The notes below the pieces were generated by a model that saw only the letters and a list, made by a program, of their open reading frames with translations, had not been told where the DNA came from and made no database searches. A stretch of DNA of 64,000 nt, taken from contig JAFDZR010000010.1 of NCBI GenBank assembly GCA_018266875.1, positions 133,172 through 197,171 on the forward strand, read 5' to 3'. The position numbers were made by a program, and so were the translations under genes. Positions 8,026 to 17,481 of this stretch are shown here, one piece after another; within the stretch, counting starts at the first letter, position 1, and the number at the start of each line of letters is the position of its first letter. This stretch comes from Bacteroidota bacterium (lineage in GTDB: Bacteria > Bacteroidota > Ignavibacteria > Tepidaquicellales > Tepidaquicellaceae).

Positions 8026-9330
8026 TCAGTTAAATGAATTTAAAACCCCGCAAAGTTTTTCTGTCTGGGATTTTCTTGAATATTTTTTATAAAGATCATT
8101 TTCAATATTCAGATCTCCTTTGTCTTTCCATTTTATCAACAGTGAGTTAATATATTCGTAAAGACCCTTTTCATTACTGCGGCTGAATGTTTTTCCCGCT
8201 TTGCATTCTGAAATAATCTCAGCGGCTTCTCCGTCTTCTGGACCGATGCAGATTATGGTTTTCCCGGAGGCAAGGTATTCAAAAAGTTTACCCGTAAGAA
8301 TACCTTTGTCTTTTTTGATCTCAGGAATGACAAGCAGCAGAACTGTACTTTCATTCAGATATTCCACGGACTTTGTATGTGTGACCGTCGGTACCGTTTC
8401 AAGATTCCCGCTCAGTGACATTTCCTTAATTTTTTTCATCAGGGATTCAGCAGGACTTCCAATAAATCTGAGTATAAAATTAACGCCGGGGTTTTCCTTT
8501 ACGATCCTTTTAAAAGTATCAAAGAACATCTGCGGGTTATAACTTTCAGCAAGAGTGCCGGTGTATGAAACAACAAAATCCTTCGGTTGCGATACGGATC
8601 TGTCAAGGTCTTTGAAATCATCTTCATCATATCCGTTGGGAATAATACTGAATTTATTTTCATCAATTCTTTCCGATTTATGCATGAACATTCTTTTAAG
8701 ATCGCTGCTTACAGTAATTAACCTGTCGGCATTTTCAAGGACAAGGCGTTCGTATTTTTTATCGAGTTTTTCTGCAAAAGGCAGATGTCTGAATTCCCGG
8801 TAATAATAAATATCAGTCCAAGGATCCCTCAGGTCAGCAATCCATTTTAATCCGTATTTTTTTTTCAGCTTAAGACCTGCGAGCTGAACCGAATGTGGCG
8901 GACTGGTGGTAAGCAGAAGGTCGATATTTTCCATTTCGATAATTTTACACGCCTGTTCAAAAGCAAATCTGATCCATCCTTTTCTGGCATCCGGAATAAA
9001 GAAATTTCCCCGGATAAATCTTGATAATTTTTGGATCATTCCCGGATCGGCTTCATTTGAGAAACCGGTAGGTATGCTTTTTTTACCGATAAGTTTTGAA
9101 TAAAAATCAAACGGTTCAAATGTATCGGTTCTTACTATTTCCGCTTCGGACGGGATTTCGCTTAACAGAGTTTCATCAATTACGGGATAGCTTGCTTTTG
9201 ACTGGTCTACTGTTATGACAAACGGTTTATAACCGTTTGACGGAAGGTACTTCACGAATTTCAGAATTCTCTGCACTCCCGCTCCGCCGCACGGAGGCCA
9301 GTAATATGATATGACAAGGATCTTTTTCAA
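8026..9330 (-). CDS. Glycosyltransferase family 4 protein
   Basis: This 434-residue protein has a GT-B fold of the GT4 type. The N-terminus MKKILVISYYWPPCGGAG is the usual first strand and acceptor-side glycine loop. The C-terminal half holds the nucleotide-sugar motif GKLFEYLASGKTIICIG, whose glutamates bind the donor ribose and phosphate. It likely transfers a hexose from an NDP-sugar to a lipid-linked or surface glycan on the cytoplasmic face. Donor and acceptor cannot be deduced. It starts 6 bases after the stop of the GT-C gene, so the two are cotranscribed. This supports a joint role in envelope glycan synthesis. Confidence 0.85.
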   Translation of the reverse strand: MKKILVISYYWPPCGGAGVQRILKFVKYLPSNGYKPFVITVDQSKASYPVIDETLLSEIPSEAEIVRTDTFEPFDFYSKLIGKKSIPTGFSNEADPGMIQKLSRFIRGNFFIPDARKGWIRFAFEQACKIIEMENIDLLLTTSPPHSVQLAGLKLKKKYGLKWIADLRDPWTDIYYYREFRHLPFAEKLDKKYERLVLENADRLITVSSDLKRMFMHKSERIDENKFSIIPNGYDEDDFKDLDRSVSQPKDFVVSYTGTLAESYNPQMFFDTFKRIVKENPGVNFILRFIGSPAESLMKKIKEMSLSGNLETVPTVTHTKSVEYLNESTVLLLVIPEIKKDKGILTGKLFEYLASGKTIICIGPEDGEAAEIISECKAGKTFSRSNEKGLYEYINSLLIKWKDKGDLNIENDLYKKYSRKSQTEKLCGVLNSFN

Positions 9331-9336
9331 TCGGAT

Positions 9337-10674
9337 TTATTTTAACAGTAAATAAAATTCCACAGACCATGCGGTCAGCAGAAATAATGAAACCAATGCT
9401 GCGATTATTTTTCCTGCGGTACTTATTTCTTTTAAAAACCCCTTACCGGTCTGAATAAGCATCACGGACCCCAGAATAAAAAAGGGTATCAGAACATAAT
9501 GATATCTTGACAGTGCAATAAAAAGTGAGACTGTAATAATCCATGTGATAACCGACCCGTAAATAAAAAATCTGTTTTTGCGCAGGAGCATCAGCCCCCA
9601 GGTTCCGAGAATCATAATTATAAAATAAGGAATGTTAACAAGCAATGTAAACCAAGGTTCGGCAGTTCTGTAAATTTCAGTGGAAGTTTTACCCGGAGGT
9701 GATTCAAGAAAATAGATCACGATCATTCTTTCGCTGGAAAAAAGGTAACCGGTTTTTTTTATTCCGAGCAGAAGATAATTCAGCGGATGAGAGAGAGCAT
9801 AATCAAGACCGAGTTTGAAGTACTGTTTGTCTCTTTCGGCTTCATTGCTGTAATCGGCCGGGAGATTTTCGTCCGGCTTGAGATAGTATGTGCCTGTAGC
9901 GGCGGGATTACTTCCCGCCCAGAAGTTGATGCCGGATGTAGTTCCCGGACTGAATGTCCCTACCATGATCTTATTCCTGATACTCCAGGGTGCAAGGACC
10001 AGTAACATACCTGCTGAAAAAAAAAGAATATATTTTAAAGCTGATGAATTTTTATTTACTTCATGAGTTTTTTTCCGCACGTAAAAAAAATATAACGGAA
10101 TGAGAAAAAATACCGGAAGATAAGCCGGTCTGATAAGAACAGAGCAGCCGAAAATCAATCCGGTAAAGAAAACATACCGGCTGCTTTCTGAAAATTTTTC
10201 GTTCAGTAATAAATAAAGTACCGCCATTGAAAAAAATCCGAATAGGGGTTCGGATAATATTGTCTGCGAATAAAGAATGTTAGAAGGCAGAAGAGAAAAC
10301 AATGCAGCAGAAATTAAAGAATTTCTTACAGTGAGAAATTTCCTGCTGATACCGAAGAAAATTAAAGCTGAACAGGTATCCAGTACCGACTGAACAAGTC
10401 TTATGTAAAACTGACCTTCTCCTGCAAGATAAATTACACCGGATAAAAAAGCCGGATAACCGATGCTTACATAAGCTGTAGGTTTTCCGTTAAGAAAATA
10501 TTCACCCCGCAGCAGACTCATGGCAAGTGTCTGATAATCAAGACTGTCAGAACGTAAAACAGGATCCAGAATAAACAAAAGAAAAAATCTTATTAAAAAA
10601 GAGAAAAAAAGTATTATTAAAAGTAATGATTTTTCTTTCTCCGTAAATCTGCTTGAATTCTCATTCATCGGCAC
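9337..10674 (-). CDS. GT-C (family 39/83-like) membrane glycosyltransferase
   Basis: This 445-residue polytopic protein has about ten membrane segments. Segment one is followed by a loop containing an acidic residue in RSDSLDYQTLAMSLL, as in ArnT/PMT-like enzymes that use polyprenyl-phosphate sugars. A later periplasmic loop includes FWAGSNPAATGTYYLKP, comparable to the GNNPxATG segment found in this superfamily. It likely adds a sugar outside the inner membrane. The GTG start overlaps the upstream stop codon by one base; an ATG two codons later (10668) is an equally plausible start. It is followed closely by the GT4 gene. Confidence 0.8.
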   Translation of the reverse strand: MPMNENSSRFTEKEKSLLLIILFFSFLIRFFLLFILDPVLRSDSLDYQTLAMSLLRGEYFLNGKPTAYVSIGYPAFLSGVIYLAGEGQFYIRLVQSVLDTCSALIFFGISRKFLTVRNSLISAALFSLLPSNILYSQTILSEPLFGFFSMAVLYLLLNEKFSESSRYVFFTGLIFGCSVLIRPAYLPVFFLIPLYFFYVRKKTHEVNKNSSALKYILFFSAGMLLVLAPWSIRNKIMVGTFSPGTTSGINFWAGSNPAATGTYYLKPDENLPADYSNEAERDKQYFKLGLDYALSHPLNYLLLGIKKTGYLFSSERMIVIYFLESPPGKTSTEIYRTAEPWFTLLVNIPYFIIMILGTWGLMLLRKNRFFIYGSVITWIITVSLFIALSRYHYVLIPFFILGSVMLIQTGKGFLKEISTAGKIIAALVSLFLLTAWSVEFYLLLK

Positions 10675-11327
10675 TAAGGTATGTTTTCCGGACCGGATTT
10701 GTCTTTCTTTTTTAAAGCAAGATTCTTTTTCATCCCTGAAGAAATTATCAGAGAATCTGTATCAGGATTTTCTTCAAGTTTTTTTATCACTCTCAATTGT
10801 CTTTCTTCCTGATGGTTCTGTGAAAGTTTTTCTTTTCCTTCCAGCTCAGTAATAACAATCTCAAAAGAAACTATTCCATTCAGCAGACCTTCAAAATATT
10901 CCTTGTTCAGATTATCAAGCGAATATCCGCTTTTGATATTTTCAAAATGATTAACAAGTTCAGAGACATGTCTTGTTTTATTATCTCTGTCTTCCGTAAT
11001 GGAAATACTGCCGTAAACATGAACTGAAATATAATTCCAGGTTGGAACAGACTGATCAGTTTCGTACCAGGATGAAGAGATATATTTATGAGCGCCGGGA
11101 AAGATCACAAGCACTTCCTCCGAAATATTTTTCCACTGCTGGTTTGCCCTGGCAATATGTCCGTAAAGAGTTCCTTTGATTCCCATTTCTCTTTTTAGTA
11201 CAAACGGAATATGAGTGCCTGTAAGTTTTTTCTTGTTAAGCGAAATTAGAATTCCGAAATTATTTGCTTCTATGAAATCAAATATTTCATCATCATTCTT
11301 CATTCTATTGTGCTTTGGAATATACAT
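10674..11327 (-). CDS. PaiB-like FMN-binding split-barrel protein
   Basis: This 217-residue protein matches the PaiB family. It begins MYIPKHNRMKNDDEIFDFI, has THIPFVL near residue 38 and the family core HKYISSSWYETDQSVPTWNY at about 93-112. In Bacillus, PaiB was described as a negative transcriptional regulator, but the fold is an FMN-binding split barrel and the biochemical role is unsettled. The Lys-rich C-terminal tail (about 185-217) is probably disordered. The gene overlaps the start of the GT-C gene and lies 15 bases downstream of the methyltransferase, so it is embedded in the glycan gene group. That position alone is not evidence of a glycan function. Confidence 0.85.
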   Translation of the reverse strand: MYIPKHNRMKNDDEIFDFIEANNFGILISLNKKKLTGTHIPFVLKREMGIKGTLYGHIARANQQWKNISEEVLVIFPGAHKYISSSWYETDQSVPTWNYISVHVYGSISITEDRDNKTRHVSELVNHFENIKSGYSLDNLNKEYFEGLLNGIVSFEIVITELEGKEKLSQNHQEERQLRVIKKLEENPDTDSLIISSGMKKNLALKKKDKSGPENIP

Positions 11328-11342
11328 TTTCCGCAGGAGTGA

Positions 11343-12149
11343 TTATAATTTTTTTGAAACCATAGTAATACCCGTACCGGTTTTATTCTCAGTGTGAACA
11401 TCAAGCCACATAAATATAAGAACAAACCATAAAGTGAATAAATAATAAAAAGGCAGAAGCAGTATGAGGAATCTGGAAACACCTGCTATCAGAATCGGAT
11501 ATTTAATTCCGAATCTCCATGATATAGTCCCGAACTTTCCGTATGTATAGTCAAAAGAATGAACTTCCATGCCTGCGCGTTTTACTTTTTCGGAAATGTC
11601 TTCTTTTGAATATCCGATCCTGGCATGCTCTTCTATAAAACTTTCATCATCATCCGAATGAGCGTCACTTCCGCCGAGATTTGAAGGCGTATTTACCAAA
11701 AGCATTCCACCTCTTTTTAATGCTTTTGAGAAATTTCTGAATACGAGTTCATCCTCAACAATATGTTCCATTACATCCACACAAAGTATAAAATCAAACT
11801 GCATATTATAATCTAACTTAGTCAGATCCCCGACTTCGAACCTGACATTTTTGTAACCGCATTTAGAGAAGAATCTTCTGCAGTCTTCCACCTGATCTTC
11901 TTTTACGTCAACGGCAAGTATATCAGAATCCGGAAATCTCTTTGCCATAAAATAGGTATACTGACCGAATCCCATTCCGGCATCGAATATATTCATAATT
12001 TTATTTTTGGGATAGAGTTCGCGGACTTTTTTTCTGACATGCCATGATCTCAGAAACATAAGATCCAGAAGACGATAGAATATTTTTCTTAAAAAAGAAT
12101 TATCAGAGACTATATCCCCGAAAATTTTTTTAACGGGATCGTATTTCAA
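11343..12149 (-). CDS. SAM-dependent class I methyltransferase with C-terminal membrane hairpin
   Basis: This 268-residue protein has a Rossmann methyltransferase core with motif I DAGMGFGQY (56-64), the ribose-binding acidic residue in AVDVKED (79-85) and the post-II motif CVDVMEHI (123-130). Residues about 213-245 form a strongly hydrophobic hairpin, unusual for a soluble methyltransferase, so the enzyme is probably held at the inner membrane. Together with its place among glycosyltransferases this suggests methylation of a lipid-linked sugar or a lipid, which is inference. It lies 36 bases downstream of the second GT4 gene. Confidence 0.8.
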   Translation of the reverse strand: MKYDPVKKIFGDIVSDNSFLRKIFYRLLDLMFLRSWHVRKKVRELYPKNKIMNIFDAGMGFGQYTYFMAKRFPDSDILAVDVKEDQVEDCRRFFSKCGYKNVRFEVGDLTKLDYNMQFDFILCVDVMEHIVEDELVFRNFSKALKRGGMLLVNTPSNLGGSDAHSDDDESFIEEHARIGYSKEDISEKVKRAGMEVHSFDYTYGKFGTISWRFGIKYPILIAGVSRFLILLLPFYYLFTLWFVLIFMWLDVHTENKTGTGITMVSKKL

Positions 12150-12185
12150 ATCAGATGTTGTTTATAATTTTTAATAATGACTGTT

Positions 12186-13343
12186 TTAATTTTTTCTGTT
12201 ACCGTATAATTGTTCAATTGCCTCGATCATTCTTTCCCATTCATATTTTTTCTTTTCTTTCTTTGCACCTTCAGAAAAATTTTTCTCAAGATCCTTTTTG
12301 TAAAATTCAACAACAGCTTCAGCAACCGCACCGGAATCCTCCGGTTTAACAAGAAATCCTGTTTTACCGTCTATGACTGCTTCGGATAATCCCCCGACAT
12401 CAGTTGCGATAACAGGTTTATCATAGTAATATGCGATCTGAGTAATGCCGCTCTGGGTGGCATCAATGTACGGAAGCACCACCACATCAGACGCACAGAA
12501 AAAATACCTTACTTTTTCATTTGGTATATAATCCGAAACCACATGAATATTTTTTTCAAGCTCAAGATTTTTTATTTGATCACGCGTGATATTTTCATCT
12601 TCATAAAATTCTCCGACTATAAGCAAGGTTACGTCAACCGATCTTAGTATTTCCGGCATTGCATCAATAAGATATTTCAGACCTTTGTATTTTCTTACAT
12701 ATCCGAAAAAGAGAATAACCTTTTTACCTTTAAGCTCAATATTGAAATCCTTTTCAATTGCAGCGAGAGAATCTCCTTTAGAAACAGGTTCACCGAAAAT
12801 ATTATATATTGGGTGAGGGGTATATTTATAGGGTTTTCCTTTTATAAATTTCTTCAAATCCTCCTCGACGCTTTTCGAATGAATGATAAAAAAGTCCCCG
12901 ACTTTAAAAATCAGTTTGATAAGAAAATTATCTCCGGGACGTTTTTCGTGAGGAATCACATTATCACATATAAATAGTATTTTTGCGTTGGTCTTTTTCT
13001 TTACATAGCTGCAGATTCTGTAAAAAGCCGGCGCAAAGAACGGGATCCAGAATCTTAAAATCAGCAGATCCGGTTTTCGGGCAGCTATCATTTTTGCCGT
13101 TTTCTGCCAGTTGAACGGATTGATTGAGTCTATAATGCCGGTATTCGGAATATCTTTATTCAGGATGTCGTTTCCGCTTGTGTCTATCTGGGTCTTTCCC
13201 GGAAATAAAATTTCCGGGTACTGCCTCTTAAAAGAAAAAACCTCCACATCGTGATCCCGGGAAAGATAATTCGCCAGTATAGCATTAAGCTGAGCCATTG
13301 CGCCACGCAGCGGATATGCAGTACCGACAATAATTACTTTCAT
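12186..13343 (-). CDS. Glycosyltransferase family 4 protein
   Basis: This 385-residue GT-B glycosyltransferase starts MKVIIVGTAYPLRGAMAQ, an acceptor-side strand-loop. It carries VILFFGYVRKYKGLKYLIDA at the start of the donor domain and the donor-binding segment SGITQIAYYYDKPVIATDVG near residues 296-315. It is the first gene of the minus-strand glycan group that runs down to about 5.1 kb, so its upstream region probably holds the promoter. Donor sugar and acceptor are unknown. It differs clearly in sequence from the GT4 protein at 8026-9330, so the two are not recent duplicates. Confidence 0.85.
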   Translation of the reverse strand: MKVIIVGTAYPLRGAMAQLNAILANYLSRDHDVEVFSFKRQYPEILFPGKTQIDTSGNDILNKDIPNTGIIDSINPFNWQKTAKMIAARKPDLLILRFWIPFFAPAFYRICSYVKKKTNAKILFICDNVIPHEKRPGDNFLIKLIFKVGDFFIIHSKSVEEDLKKFIKGKPYKYTPHPIYNIFGEPVSKGDSLAAIEKDFNIELKGKKVILFFGYVRKYKGLKYLIDAMPEILRSVDVTLLIVGEFYEDENITRDQIKNLELEKNIHVVSDYIPNEKVRYFFCASDVVVLPYIDATQSGITQIAYYYDKPVIATDVGGLSEAVIDGKTGFLVKPEDSGAVAEAVVEFYKKDLEKNFSEGAKKEKKKYEWERMIEAIEQLYGNRKN

Positions 13344-13513
13344 TTATATAAATTTTTAGCAAAAATAATTTAATTTGATTTTAATAACTAAGCAAAAATG
13401 GGAATTTATTGTCTTTATAAAAGCTCAAACATAAATAGCGGACACAGTATTAAATTTTACAAAATAATAATCTTTCGTTTGTGAATCTTAAATTTTATTT
13501 GAGTAATTTTATC

Positions 13514-15211
13514 ATGTCAATGAATGAAAATAAGTTAAGTACCTTAGAGAAATTAATTAACAAAAAACTTTCAAGAAGAGAACTGCTTGAAACCTCAGGC
13601 AGGTCCGCAGTTCTTTTTGCTGCAGGTGCCGTTTTCCCTATTAGATTTTTTGAAATTTTTAAGCCGGCGCCGGATAAGAATTTATCTCCATACGGTGTGC
13701 CTTTTAAACCAGTTCTTCCATCAACAGAAGATAAATTCATTCTGCCTGAAGGTTTCGATTATACTGTCATCAGAAAATGGGGAGATAAGATATCTGCAAA
13801 AGAAGATTTCGGTTTTAACAATGATTTTGCAGGATATATTTCAATTGACCATCTTTCCGGCGGAAACAGTTCGGATGACGGACTCCTTCTTATAAATCAT
13901 GAATATCCCTCTCCACTTTTCATAAATAATTATTCTGATGAGGATTTCAGAAACGGAAAAATTAAAACACCTGAAGAAGTTGAAAAAGAAAAAAAGAGTG
14001 TCGGTATCTGCATCATCAGAGTTAAAAAAGCAAACGGCAAATGGCTGTTCGCCGAAGATGAAAAATACAACCGGCGGATTGATGCAACTACTCCGGTAAA
14101 ATTATCTGGAAAAGCATCCGGAACACCTGAAATGAAGCTCATGGAATTTGCAGCCGGCACGCTGGCTAACTGCAGCGGAGGAATTACTCCGTGGGGAACA
14201 CTCCTGAGCGGTGAAGAAAATTTTCAGGATTATTTTTCAGCCGAGCATGAATGGGAATACCGATGGAATGATACTGACAAGGATTTTATAATTGAACATT
14301 ACGGTTGGGTCGTTGAAGTAGATCCATTTGACAAAAATTCCGTGCCAAAAAAGAGAACCTCCCTGGGAAGATTCAGACATGAGAATGTTGCAGTTGGAAT
14401 TTCAGATAAAGGAAAAGCAATAGCTTACATGGGTGATGACAAGGTCAATGAATGTGTATATAAATTCATAAGTAAAAACAGGTATGATCCGGATAACCGT
14501 TCAAACAACATGGACATCCTTGACGAAGGAGATCTATATGCTGCCGATTTTATTAACAATAAATGGCAGCTCATTGATTTTGAGAAAAGGGACGAATTGA
14601 AAAAAGCATTTGTATCGCAGGCAGATGTTCTTGTGAACTGTGATAAAGCCGCAAAGCTGGCGGGAGGAACGGAATGTAACCGACCGGAAGACATTGAAAT
14701 TAACCCTTTTGACAAATCCGTTTTTGTTTCATTTACAAACAATTCAAAGAAAGATGATTATTTTGGAAGCATAGTCAGGATCATTGAGAAGAACAATGAT
14801 CCCGAAAGCATGGATTTTGAATGGGAGGTATTTGCCAAAGGCGGTGCCGATACTGGATTTTCATGTCCGGATAATCTTACATTTGATAATGACGGGAATC
14901 TCTGGGTTCTGTGTGATATTTCCACCGGCAAATTAAACAAGAACGAATATGCTCCGTTCAAGAATAATTCTCTTTTCATGATACCGACTACAGGTCCCGA
15001 TAAGGGGAAAGCATTTCTCTTTGCGACAGGTCCAGTGGAGAGTGAAATGTGCGGAGGCACCTTTACTCCGGACGGATCTGCAATGTTCCTATCCGTGCAG
15101 CATCCCGGTGAGGGTTCGCTTACATACGATAATCCAACCAGCCGCTGGCCTTCGGGAGGCGGTGATATCCCACGACCTGCAGTAATAGCCATTACAGGAT
15201 TTAAAAAATAA
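13514..15211 (+). CDS. PhoX-like (DUF839) Tat-exported protein
   Basis: This protein of 565 residues belongs to the PhoX/DUF839 family, Ca/Fe-dependent periplasmic phosphatases and relatives with a beta-propeller fold. I start it at the ATG at 13514 (MSMNENK); an upstream GTG at 13481 would add 11 residues without a clear benefit. The N-terminus holds a twin-arginine motif, SRRELL, followed by a hydrophobic stretch, which implies folded export by the Tat system. Family segments include LLINHEYPSP, GGITPWGTLLSGEENF and GTFTPDGSAMFLSVQHPGEG near the C-terminus. Substrate is not known; alkaline phosphatase activity is the family expectation. It stands alone, divergent from the glycan genes. Confidence 0.85.
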   Translation: MSMNENKLSTLEKLINKKLSRRELLETSGRSAVLFAAGAVFPIRFFEIFKPAPDKNLSPYGVPFKPVLPSTEDKFILPEGFDYTVIRKWGDKISAKEDFGFNNDFAGYISIDHLSGGNSSDDGLLLINHEYPSPLFINNYSDEDFRNGKIKTPEEVEKEKKSVGICIIRVKKANGKWLFAEDEKYNRRIDATTPVKLSGKASGTPEMKLMEFAAGTLANCSGGITPWGTLLSGEENFQDYFSAEHEWEYRWNDTDKDFIIEHYGWVVEVDPFDKNSVPKKRTSLGRFRHENVAVGISDKGKAIAYMGDDKVNECVYKFISKNRYDPDNRSNNMDILDEGDLYAADFINNKWQLIDFEKRDELKKAFVSQADVLVNCDKAAKLAGGTECNRPEDIEINPFDKSVFVSFTNNSKKDDYFGSIVRIIEKNNDPESMDFEWEVFAKGGADTGFSCPDNLTFDNDGNLWVLCDISTGKLNKNEYAPFKNNSLFMIPTTGPDKGKAFLFATGPVESEMCGGTFTPDGSAMFLSVQHPGEGSLTYDNPTSRWPSGGGDIPRPAVIAITGFKK

Positions 15212-15299
15212 TCTTTCATCTGCTTTCAATCATCAGTTCTGAATTTACAATCTTTTCAGCGCTCTGTTTTTTTATTTATTAAAAGATTAATTTTACAGA

Positions 15300-16100
15300 A
15301 TGAAAAATACCGCTGATCATTTCGAAAAAAACAGAAAGGCATGGAATAAAAAAACTGATATTCATATCCATTCCGAATTTTATGACAATGAAAATTTCAT
15401 TAAGGGTAAAAGCAGTCTTAAGCATATCGAAACCAAGCTTCTCGGTGATATAAACGGAAAAAGCATTCTTCATCTTCAGTGTCATTTCGGACAGGACACT
15501 ATCTCACTTGCACGCGCAGGCGCAGAAGTTACCGGTGTGGATTTTTCGGATAATGCGGTCAGAAAAGCTGAAGAGTTATCAGAGGCAACAAAGACCAGTG
15601 CAGAATTCATCTGTTCCGGTATATATGAATTAAAACAAAAACTCGACAGAAAATTTGATATAGTCTACACAAGTTACGGTGTTATAGGCTGGCTGCCGGA
15701 CCTTGGGAAATGGGCTGAAATTATTTCGCATTTTTTAAAACCGGAAGGGAAATTCGTAATGGTTGAATTCCATCAGATGCTGTGGATGTTTGATGATGAT
15801 TTTAAATATTTTAAATACGATTATTTTAATAAGGGAGAAATTGAAGAAACGGTTAAAGGAACTTATGCAGACCGAAAAGCCGCCATCAGTTACGAATTTG
15901 TAAACTGGAATCACAGCCTGAGTGAAGTAATTAATAATCTTATAAAAAACGGACTTACTATAAATTCTTTTGAAGAATATGATTATTCAGTGTATGACTG
16001 TTTCAATAATGCTGAAGAATTTGAACCGGGTAAGTTCAGAGTCAAAGACATAAAAATCAGTATCCCGATGATGTTCTCTCTGACAGCCGGAAAGATCTGA
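15300..16100 (+). CDS. SAM-dependent class I methyltransferase
   Basis: This 266-residue soluble protein has motif I as LHLQCHFGQDT (58-68), a variant common in one bacterial methyltransferase family, and GVDFSD (79-84) as motif II. VYTSYGVIGWLPDLGKWAE follows as the catalytic-side loop. The substrate is not predictable. It lies between the PhoX-like gene and the MFS gene with gaps of 88 and 104 bases, so operon structure is uncertain. A small hairpin just after its stop may end its transcript. Confidence 0.8.
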   Translation: MKNTADHFEKNRKAWNKKTDIHIHSEFYDNENFIKGKSSLKHIETKLLGDINGKSILHLQCHFGQDTISLARAGAEVTGVDFSDNAVRKAEELSEATKTSAEFICSGIYELKQKLDRKFDIVYTSYGVIGWLPDLGKWAEIISHFLKPEGKFVMVEFHQMLWMFDDDFKYFKYDYFNKGEIEETVKGTYADRKAAISYEFVNWNHSLSEVINNLIKNGLTINSFEEYDYSVYDCFNNAEEFEPGKFRVKDIKISIPMMFSLTAGKI

Positions 16101-16105
16101 ATTCA

Positions 16106-16124
16106 GAGAAATTAATTATTTCTC
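16106..16124 (+). terminator. Possible weak terminator hairpin
   Basis: Six bases after the methyltransferase stop, gagaaat-taatt-atttctc forms a perfect 7-bp stem. A short T run (gattttt) follows about 8 bases later, which is farther than ideal. The stem is AT-rich, so function is uncertain. Confidence 0.35.
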
Positions 16125-16204
16125 ATATATGATTTTTAAAAATCTGCCGAGAATTTTTTTTAAAAGTTAACATTTGCAAAAGATCATCTTTATAAAATCT
16201 GTTA

Positions 16205-17425
16205 ATGAAAACCGACAGTAAGAATATTAAGGCGATAATTATTATTGCTGCTCTTGGTTACTTTGTGGATATTTATGATCTGATTTTATTCGGAGTAGTA
16301 AGAAAGCCGTCTCTTACATCTCTGGGGATCACAGGCGAAATGCAGCTTTCAGTCGGAGTTCAGCTATTAAACTGGCAGATGTCAGGGATGCTGCTGGGAG
16401 GTATTCTCTGGGGAATTCTGGGTGACAGGAAAGGAAGGATTTCTGTTTTGTTCGGTTCGATCTTTCTTTATTCAGCGGCAAATTTCGCAAACGGATTTGT
16501 AACTGGCATACCCGCTTATGCAGTATTAAGATTTGCAGCTGGTGTAGGACTTGCCGGCGAGCTGGGCGCGGGAATTACTTTGGTAAGCGAGGTAATGCCG
16601 AAAGAAACACGCGGCTGGGGAACGACAATAGTTGCAACCGTTGGACTTGCCGGAGCAGTGGTCGCGGCTTTAGTGGCAAAGGAATTTGAATGGAGAACTG
16701 CATACTTAGTTGGAGGCGGAATGGGAATTGTACTTCTGATTCTCCGGATCAGCGTTTACGAATCAGGTATGTACAGCAGTATTAAAAATATGAATGTAAG
16801 TAAAGGAAATTTCTTCATGCTTTTTAATAACAGCCGGAGATTTTATAAATTTACAAAATGCATTCTTATCGGACTTCCGACTTGGTTTGTCGTCGGGGTC
16901 CTGATCACTTTCTCCGATAAATTTGCAGAAGCGCTTAATGTAAATTCTGCAATAAATCCCGCTCAGTCTATAATGTATACCTACATCGGGCTGATAGCCG
17001 GAGATCTGGTCAGCGGCTATTTGAGTCAGCTCATGCGCTCCAGAAAAAAAGTTATAATAATTTTCATTATCATGAATCTGATCTTCATTTCAGTTTATCT
17101 ATTCCTGAATAAGTACGGAGAAACATTTTTTTACTTTATATGCGGAATGCTCGGGGTGGCAAACGGTTACTGGGCTGTATTTGTTACGAATGCCTCGGAA
17201 CAGTTCGGAACCAATCTTCGCGCAACTGTTACAACGACAACGCCTAATTTCATCAGAGGAACGACTGTCCCGATTACACTGACTTTTCAGTTCATAAGTT
17301 CATATCTTGGAATTATCACGGCAGCAATAATAGTAGGGGTGGTATTGATCTCAATAGCTCTTACAGCAGCTTTAAAGACAGAGGAGACTTTCGGCAAGGA
17401 TCTTGACTATGTGGAAGTAACTTAA
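16205..17425 (+). CDS. MFS transporter (metabolite:H+ symporter-like)
   Basis: This 406-residue protein has about 12 membrane segments. Motif A, GDRKGR, is at 73-78 between segments 2 and 3, and an acidic pair (DIYDLILFG) lies in the first segment. The pattern fits the major facilitator superfamily, close to the sugar/metabolite:proton symporter branch. Substrate cannot be inferred. The stretch RFAAGVGLAGELGAGITLVS near 110-129 is the typical segment 4 signature. No regulator or metabolic enzyme sits beside it. It is convergent with era. Confidence 0.8.
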   Translation: MKTDSKNIKAIIIIAALGYFVDIYDLILFGVVRKPSLTSLGITGEMQLSVGVQLLNWQMSGMLLGGILWGILGDRKGRISVLFGSIFLYSAANFANGFVTGIPAYAVLRFAAGVGLAGELGAGITLVSEVMPKETRGWGTTIVATVGLAGAVVAALVAKEFEWRTAYLVGGGMGIVLLILRISVYESGMYSSIKNMNVSKGNFFMLFNNSRRFYKFTKCILIGLPTWFVVGVLITFSDKFAEALNVNSAINPAQSIMYTYIGLIAGDLVSGYLSQLMRSRKKVIIIFIIMNLIFISVYLFLNKYGETFFYFICGMLGVANGYWAVFVTNASEQFGTNLRATVTTTTPNFIRGTTVPITLTFQFISSYLGIITAAIIVGVVLISIALTAALKTEETFGKDLDYVEVT

Positions 17426-17481
17426 GCTGTGAGCAGAAAACATTTTTCCCGATGATTAATACACCTGATTTCTTCAGATCT

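Noticed and set aside
9898-9922. Palindrome ggcggga-ttact-tcccgcc inside the GT-C glycosyltransferase gene, similar in look to a REP element
   Set aside because: It encodes the GSNPA segment of a loop that is conserved in this superfamily, the frame is intact, and the core differs from CGGAATT. Codon usage explains it.
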